From an uncultured Blautia sp. (GTDB taxonomy: Bacteria; Bacillota; Clostridia; Lachnospirales; Lachnospiraceae), in the NCBI GenBank assembly GCA_934408705.1, contig CAKRVL010000007.1, positions 1 to 51,770 of the forward strand: DNA of 51,770 nt, in the 5' to 3' direction. The notes beneath the pieces were generated by a model that was not told where the DNA came from, ran no database searches, and saw nothing but the letters and a program-made list of their open reading frames with translations. Made by a program: the position numbers and the translations under genes. Positions 49,171 to 51,770 of this stretch are shown here, one piece after another (position 1 is the stretch's first letter; each line of letters begins with the position of its first letter).

Positions 49171-49860
49171 TTATGCCTGAAAATAATAGCCCACACCCCA
49201 TTTGGTGTGTACATACTTCGGCTCACTGGGATTCGCCTCAATTTTTTCACGTAAACGACGGATATGTACATCCACAGTACGGACATCACCTGGATACTCA
49301 TATCCCCAGACAATATTCAGCAGGTTCTCACGGCTGTAAACTTTATTTGGGTTAAATACCAAAAGCTCCAGCACATCAAATTCCTTGGCAGTAAGATTAA
49401 TTTCTTTACCTGCAATAAATACACGGCGGCTCTCACAATCCATCTTCAAATCGCCTGCTGTGATGGTCTTCGCCTTCTCTTTCTCTTCCTTATTGCTGCC
49501 TGCACGACGCATAATAGCCTTGATTCTGGCCTTTACCTCAAGAATATTAAAGGGCTTGGTGATATAATCATCTGCGCCATACTCAAGACCGAGAATCTTA
49601 TCCATATCCTCGCCCTTAGCTGTCAGCATTACGATAGGAACATTTGAAAATTCCCTGATCTGTTGACATACTTCGAAACCATCCATCTTGGGAAGCATAA
49701 GATCCAGAAGAATAATGTCATATTTCTTCTCCTTCGCCATCTCCAGCGCTTCCTCACCATCGTAGGCACAATCCACTTCCATCCCATCCTGCTCCAGGCT
49801 GAAACGGATTCCCTTTACGATCAGTTTTTCATCATCTACTACCAAAACTTTCCTGCTCAT
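49171..49860 (-). CDS. OmpR/PhoB-family response regulator (WalR/MtrA-like)
   Basis: A 229-aa two-domain regulator. The receiver (1-120) has the acidic pair D9/D10, phospho-acceptor D53 in DIILLDLMLPKMDG, the T of PIVMLTAKGED and K of GADDYITKPF. The winged-helix DNA-binding domain (about 130-228) ends RTVDVHIRRLREKIEANPSEPKYVHTKWGVGYYF, very close to the WalR/MtrA style. It begins 14 nt after comEA and precedes the cognate kinase gene. Confidence 0.95.
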   Translation of the reverse strand: MSRKVLVVDDEKLIVKGIRFSLEQDGMEVDCAYDGEEALEMAKEKKYDIILLDLMLPKMDGFEVCQQIREFSNVPIVMLTAKGEDMDKILGLEYGADDYITKPFNILEVKARIKAIMRRAGSNKEEKEKAKTITAGDLKMDCESRRVFIAGKEINLTAKEFDVLELLVFNPNKVYSRENLLNIVWGYEYPGDVRTVDVHIRRLREKIEANPSEPKYVHTKWGVGYYFQA

Positions 49861-49873
49861 TTAAGAATCTCCC

Positions 49874-50542
49874 TTATTCAGTTGATATCTTGTCTTTTAT
49901 TTTTGAAAAGGTACCTTCTTTGATACCTTCTACATTCATAAGCTCTTCTATAGAAGTAAAGCCTCCATGTTCCTCTCTGTATGCAACAATAGCTTCCGCC
50001 TTAGACTGCCCGATTCCACTTAAGGTGGAGAGCTGTCCGGCATCTGCGGTATTCAGATTGATTCTGGAATCTTCATTCTGGCCGCCGGAAGATTCATTTT
50101 GTTCCAGTTCTCCGGTATTTTCTCCTTCTGACAAGGCTTCTGGCACTTTCGCCAGTGCAAATTCCAGATTTTCTTCCACTTCTGTCTCAGTAGGCACATA
50201 AATCTGCTGCCCGTCCCCGAGGCTTCTTGCCCTGTTCAGATAGTTCATGGCAGCCTCAGGCAGATATCCCCCTGCTGCGTCAACAGCCTGAAAAATACGT
50301 GCACCATCCTCCAGTTCATATACTCCCGGATTCACAACTGCCCCGCATACATCAACGAATATCTTCTGTGGAAGCGGCGTCACAAAAGGTGTATCTGCCT
50401 CTCCGGCGGCTTTCTCTTCATCCGAAGACATTTCCTCCAGAAAAACCTCCTCCCGGCGTGTGCAGCCTGTCAGTGCAGACACCATCCAGAGAAAAAGCAA
50501 AATCATCCAGCTTCCACATCTGTATTTTATTCTTCTATTCAT
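49874..50542 (-). CDS. comEA: ComEA-type DNA-binding protein with lipoprotein signal
   Basis: A 222-aa envelope protein that binds incoming double-stranded DNA. The N-terminus has a hydrophobic segment ending in a lipobox, ALTGC (C27), so it appears to be a lipoprotein rather than a transmembrane protein as in Bacillus. An SLBB domain (about 60-115; KIFVDVCGAVVNPGVYEL) and a Glu/Ser-rich linker lead to the C-terminal helix-hairpin-helix pair (158-222): INLNTADAGQLSTLSGIGQSKAEAIV and GFTSIEELMNVEGIKEGTF. It heads the run comEA, response regulator, kinase, GerMN lipoprotein, then comEC and holA. Confidence 0.93.
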   Translation of the reverse strand: MNRRIKYRCGSWMILLFLWMVSALTGCTRREEVFLEEMSSDEEKAAGEADTPFVTPLPQKIFVDVCGAVVNPGVYELEDGARIFQAVDAAGGYLPEAAMNYLNRARSLGDGQQIYVPTETEVEENLEFALAKVPEALSEGENTGELEQNESSGGQNEDSRINLNTADAGQLSTLSGIGQSKAEAIVAYREEHGGFTSIEELMNVEGIKEGTFSKIKDKISTE

Positions 50543-50600
50543 GTGGGTTCCCCTTTCGCTCTACGCGCAGTTCCCCCACTACTCATGCTTTACTTCATCT

Positions 50601-50629
50601 ATTTTAACGAAACTTTACATATTTTACAA
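50601..50629 (-). promoter_or_regulatory. Promoter of the comEA-regulator-kinase run
   Basis: TTGTAA (50629..50624), 17 nt, TAAAAT (50606..50601) on the minus strand, about 60 nt before comEA. Confidence 0.6.
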
Positions 50630-50668
50630 TACCATTTCTAATTTTTATCAGTCTTTTATCAATTTACC

Positions 50669-51103
50669 TTATTCCCGCCATTTAAATATGACAATTCCCA
50701 CAATCGCCACTGCCATACCAATCAATTTCCGCCACTCAAAGCCTGCTTTTTCCACACCAAACAAACCACACAATTCAATCATATAAGCCACAGCCAGCTG
50801 AGAAATTACAATCAGCATGGCAGCCTTTGCAGGGCCAAGACTTCCCATACTCTGAATTACAGTTATGGTAATAAACGCTCCGATCACGCCACCAAGCAGG
50901 GTATATTTATTTTCCACCTGCCACAGTGCACCTACACTGTCCCTTCCGGTAAAAAGCCAGGCCAAAACACAGACCAGAAACGCAGAAAACTGCACCCAGC
51001 CGGTTGACACCCACAGACTGGTCTGCTTCGTCACTTCCGTGTTAAAAACGCCCTGAATACTCATCAATGTCCCTGATAACAACGCCACAAGAAATCCCCA
51101 CAT
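50669..51103 (-). CDS. Small DMT-superfamily membrane protein (YdcZ/DUF606 type)
   Basis: A 144-aa protein with five hydrophobic helices filling almost its whole length. MWGFLVALLSGTLMSIQGVFNTEV, LGGVIGAFITITVIQSMGSLGPAKAAMLIVISQLAVAYMIE and KLIGMAVAIVGIVIFKW fit the YdcZ/DUF606 family, half-size relatives of drug/metabolite transporters that work as dimers. I start at the ATG at 51103 (GGAGG at six nt) in place of a longer frame whose first 17 residues are hydrophilic and unlike the family. The substrate is unknown. Confidence 0.88.
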   Translation of the reverse strand: MWGFLVALLSGTLMSIQGVFNTEVTKQTSLWVSTGWVQFSAFLVCVLAWLFTGRDSVGALWQVENKYTLLGGVIGAFITITVIQSMGSLGPAKAAMLIVISQLAVAYMIELCGLFGVEKAGFEWRKLIGMAVAIVGIVIFKWRE

Positions 51104-51200
51104 ACAATACCTCCATAAACTATCCCATACTTCCAGATTCTTTTTCTGATCCAATCAGCATTCTGCCAACTACCAAAAGGATACTCCCTTTCCCGGGAAG

Positions 51201-51227
51201 AAAAGGAGGTGCTCTTCTGGCACCTCC
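51201..51227 (-). terminator. Terminator of the last gene in the window
   Basis: GGAGGTGC (51205-51212) pairs with GCACCTCC (51220-51227); on the minus strand TTTTCTTCC follows. It lies 34 nt past the stop of the truncated membrane protein gene. Confidence 0.75.
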
Positions 51228-51261
51228 ACAATAGTATTATATGTATTTTTCAAAGATTCAT

Positions 51262-51770
51262 TCACTTCACAAGTTTTTCGCTCTTTTTCGTAACACAGCA
51301 ACGGCAGTAATTAGACGCCGATAGAATCCAGAGAAAAGCAGGAATAATAATAGCAAGAACGCCCGTATTCCATACCATATGAAACAGCATGGCTACCAAT
51401 GTGCAGACAGGAAGTACCTTTCCAGTCAACAGATAAGTCTTATAGCTTGCTTCGTAGATATCTTCCTTCTCTGCTTCGTCACAGCTTGCAAGCCACTGCT
51501 CCTGAAAGTTCATAGAAGTAGGATCACCTTTCTTCTCTGGATAAATTCTCTGAACCAGCTTTATATAGCGAATCTGCCACATACCAAAATATCCAACCAT
51601 TCCTACAAACACAACCAGTCCCGCTAAGAACATCCATGTCTCACCGTCACTCTGGCTCTCAATATATTTCATAGAGTATCCTGGTGAAATGAGCAGCATC
51701 ATAAGAACAGTTCCCACCGTACTCGCAATCATCCCCCAGCTGGAGGATACTTCAATATGATATTGCAATT
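51262..51770 (-). CDS. Membrane protein, N-terminus cut off by the window (DUF3169-like)
   Basis: About 169 residues of a membrane protein remain; the frame stays open to the window edge, where a TTG is probably internal. Hydrophobic segments are at about 10-28, 45-65, 115-130 and 133-148, and a loop QEQWLASCDEAEKEDIYEASYKTY joins the second and third. The C-terminus CRCCVTKKSEKLVK is basic. The arrangement recalls DUF3169 proteins of about 240 aa, with low certainty. Function unknown. Confidence 0.6.
   Translation of the reverse strand, partial: LQYHIEVSSSWGMIASTVGTVLMMLLISPGYSMKYIESQSDGETWMFLAGLVVFVGMVGYFGMWQIRYIKLVQRIYPEKKGDPTSMNFQEQWLASCDEAEKEDIYEASYKTYLLTGKVLPVCTLVAMLFHMVWNTGVLAIIIPAFLWILSASNYCRCCVTKKSEKLVK

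Overview
The window looks like chromosome from a spore-forming, low-to-moderate-GC Firmicute of the family Lachnospiraceae (Blautia-like; genus is inference). Grounds: Firmicute-type promoters and AGGAGG ribosome-binding sites, sporulation genes (gpr, spoIIP, a GerMN lipoprotein), a LexA box of the Bacillus/Clostridium type before uvrA, and the Bacillus-like neighbourhood comEA..comEC-holA-rpsT-gpr-spoIIP-lepA-hemW. Nearly everything is on the minus strand; the plus-strand genes I accept are a small XRE regulator, a D,D-carboxypeptidase-like gene and rpsT.

Layout by rising coordinate: (1) 1-5.3 kb: tRNA-Leu with its own promoter and terminator, an XRE regulator, a divergent lspA, a zinc-ribbon protein, clpX and a membrane-anchored HtrA protease. 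(2) 5.4-12.3 kb: operon read leftwards from a promoter near 12.3 kb: a double-domain GT2, a second GT2, a WbaP-type initiating sugar transferase and an LCP attachment enzyme with an unusual Tyr/Gly/Asp tail; a further GT2 lies downstream. (3) 12.4-14.0 kb: dacA-like gene on the plus strand, then a 197-bp miniature element with imperfect inverted ends. (4) 14.0-23.1 kb: a second leftward operon: secreted GH25 muramidase, rfbC, ABC permease, ABC ATPase with a C-terminal glycan-recognition-type domain, methyltransferase, kinase-like protein, and an 824-aa glycosyltransferase. (5) 23.2-28.2 kb: c-di-AMP cyclase cdaA, cdaR, HPr, and a large L,D-transpeptidase with wall-binding repeats. (6) 28.2-37.1 kb: an unrecognised two-gene membrane operon, comF overlapping recD2, mreB, SOS-controlled uvrA. 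(7) 37.1-51.8 kb: hemW, a small anchored protein, lepA, spoIIP, gpr, rpsT, holA, comEC, GerMN lipoprotein, histidine kinase, response regulator, comEA lipoprotein, a small DMT-type transporter and a truncated membrane protein.

Working together, regions 2-5 form a cell-envelope island. The sugar transferase would start a glycan on undecaprenyl phosphate, rhamnosyltransferase-like GT2 enzymes extend it, the ABC pair exports it, and the LCP enzyme attaches it to peptidoglycan; the muramidase, L,D-transpeptidase and carboxypeptidase-like protein act on that peptidoglycan. The most interesting proposal is that the adjacent methyltransferase, kinase-like protein and extended ABC ATPase are a split, Gram-positive counterpart of the WbdD/Wzt system that caps and recognises the ends of enterobacterial O9a-type O-antigens. 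A second point is the response regulator-kinase-GerMN lipoprotein set, which has the architecture of actinobacterial MtrA-MtrB-LpqB and lies between comEA and comEC.
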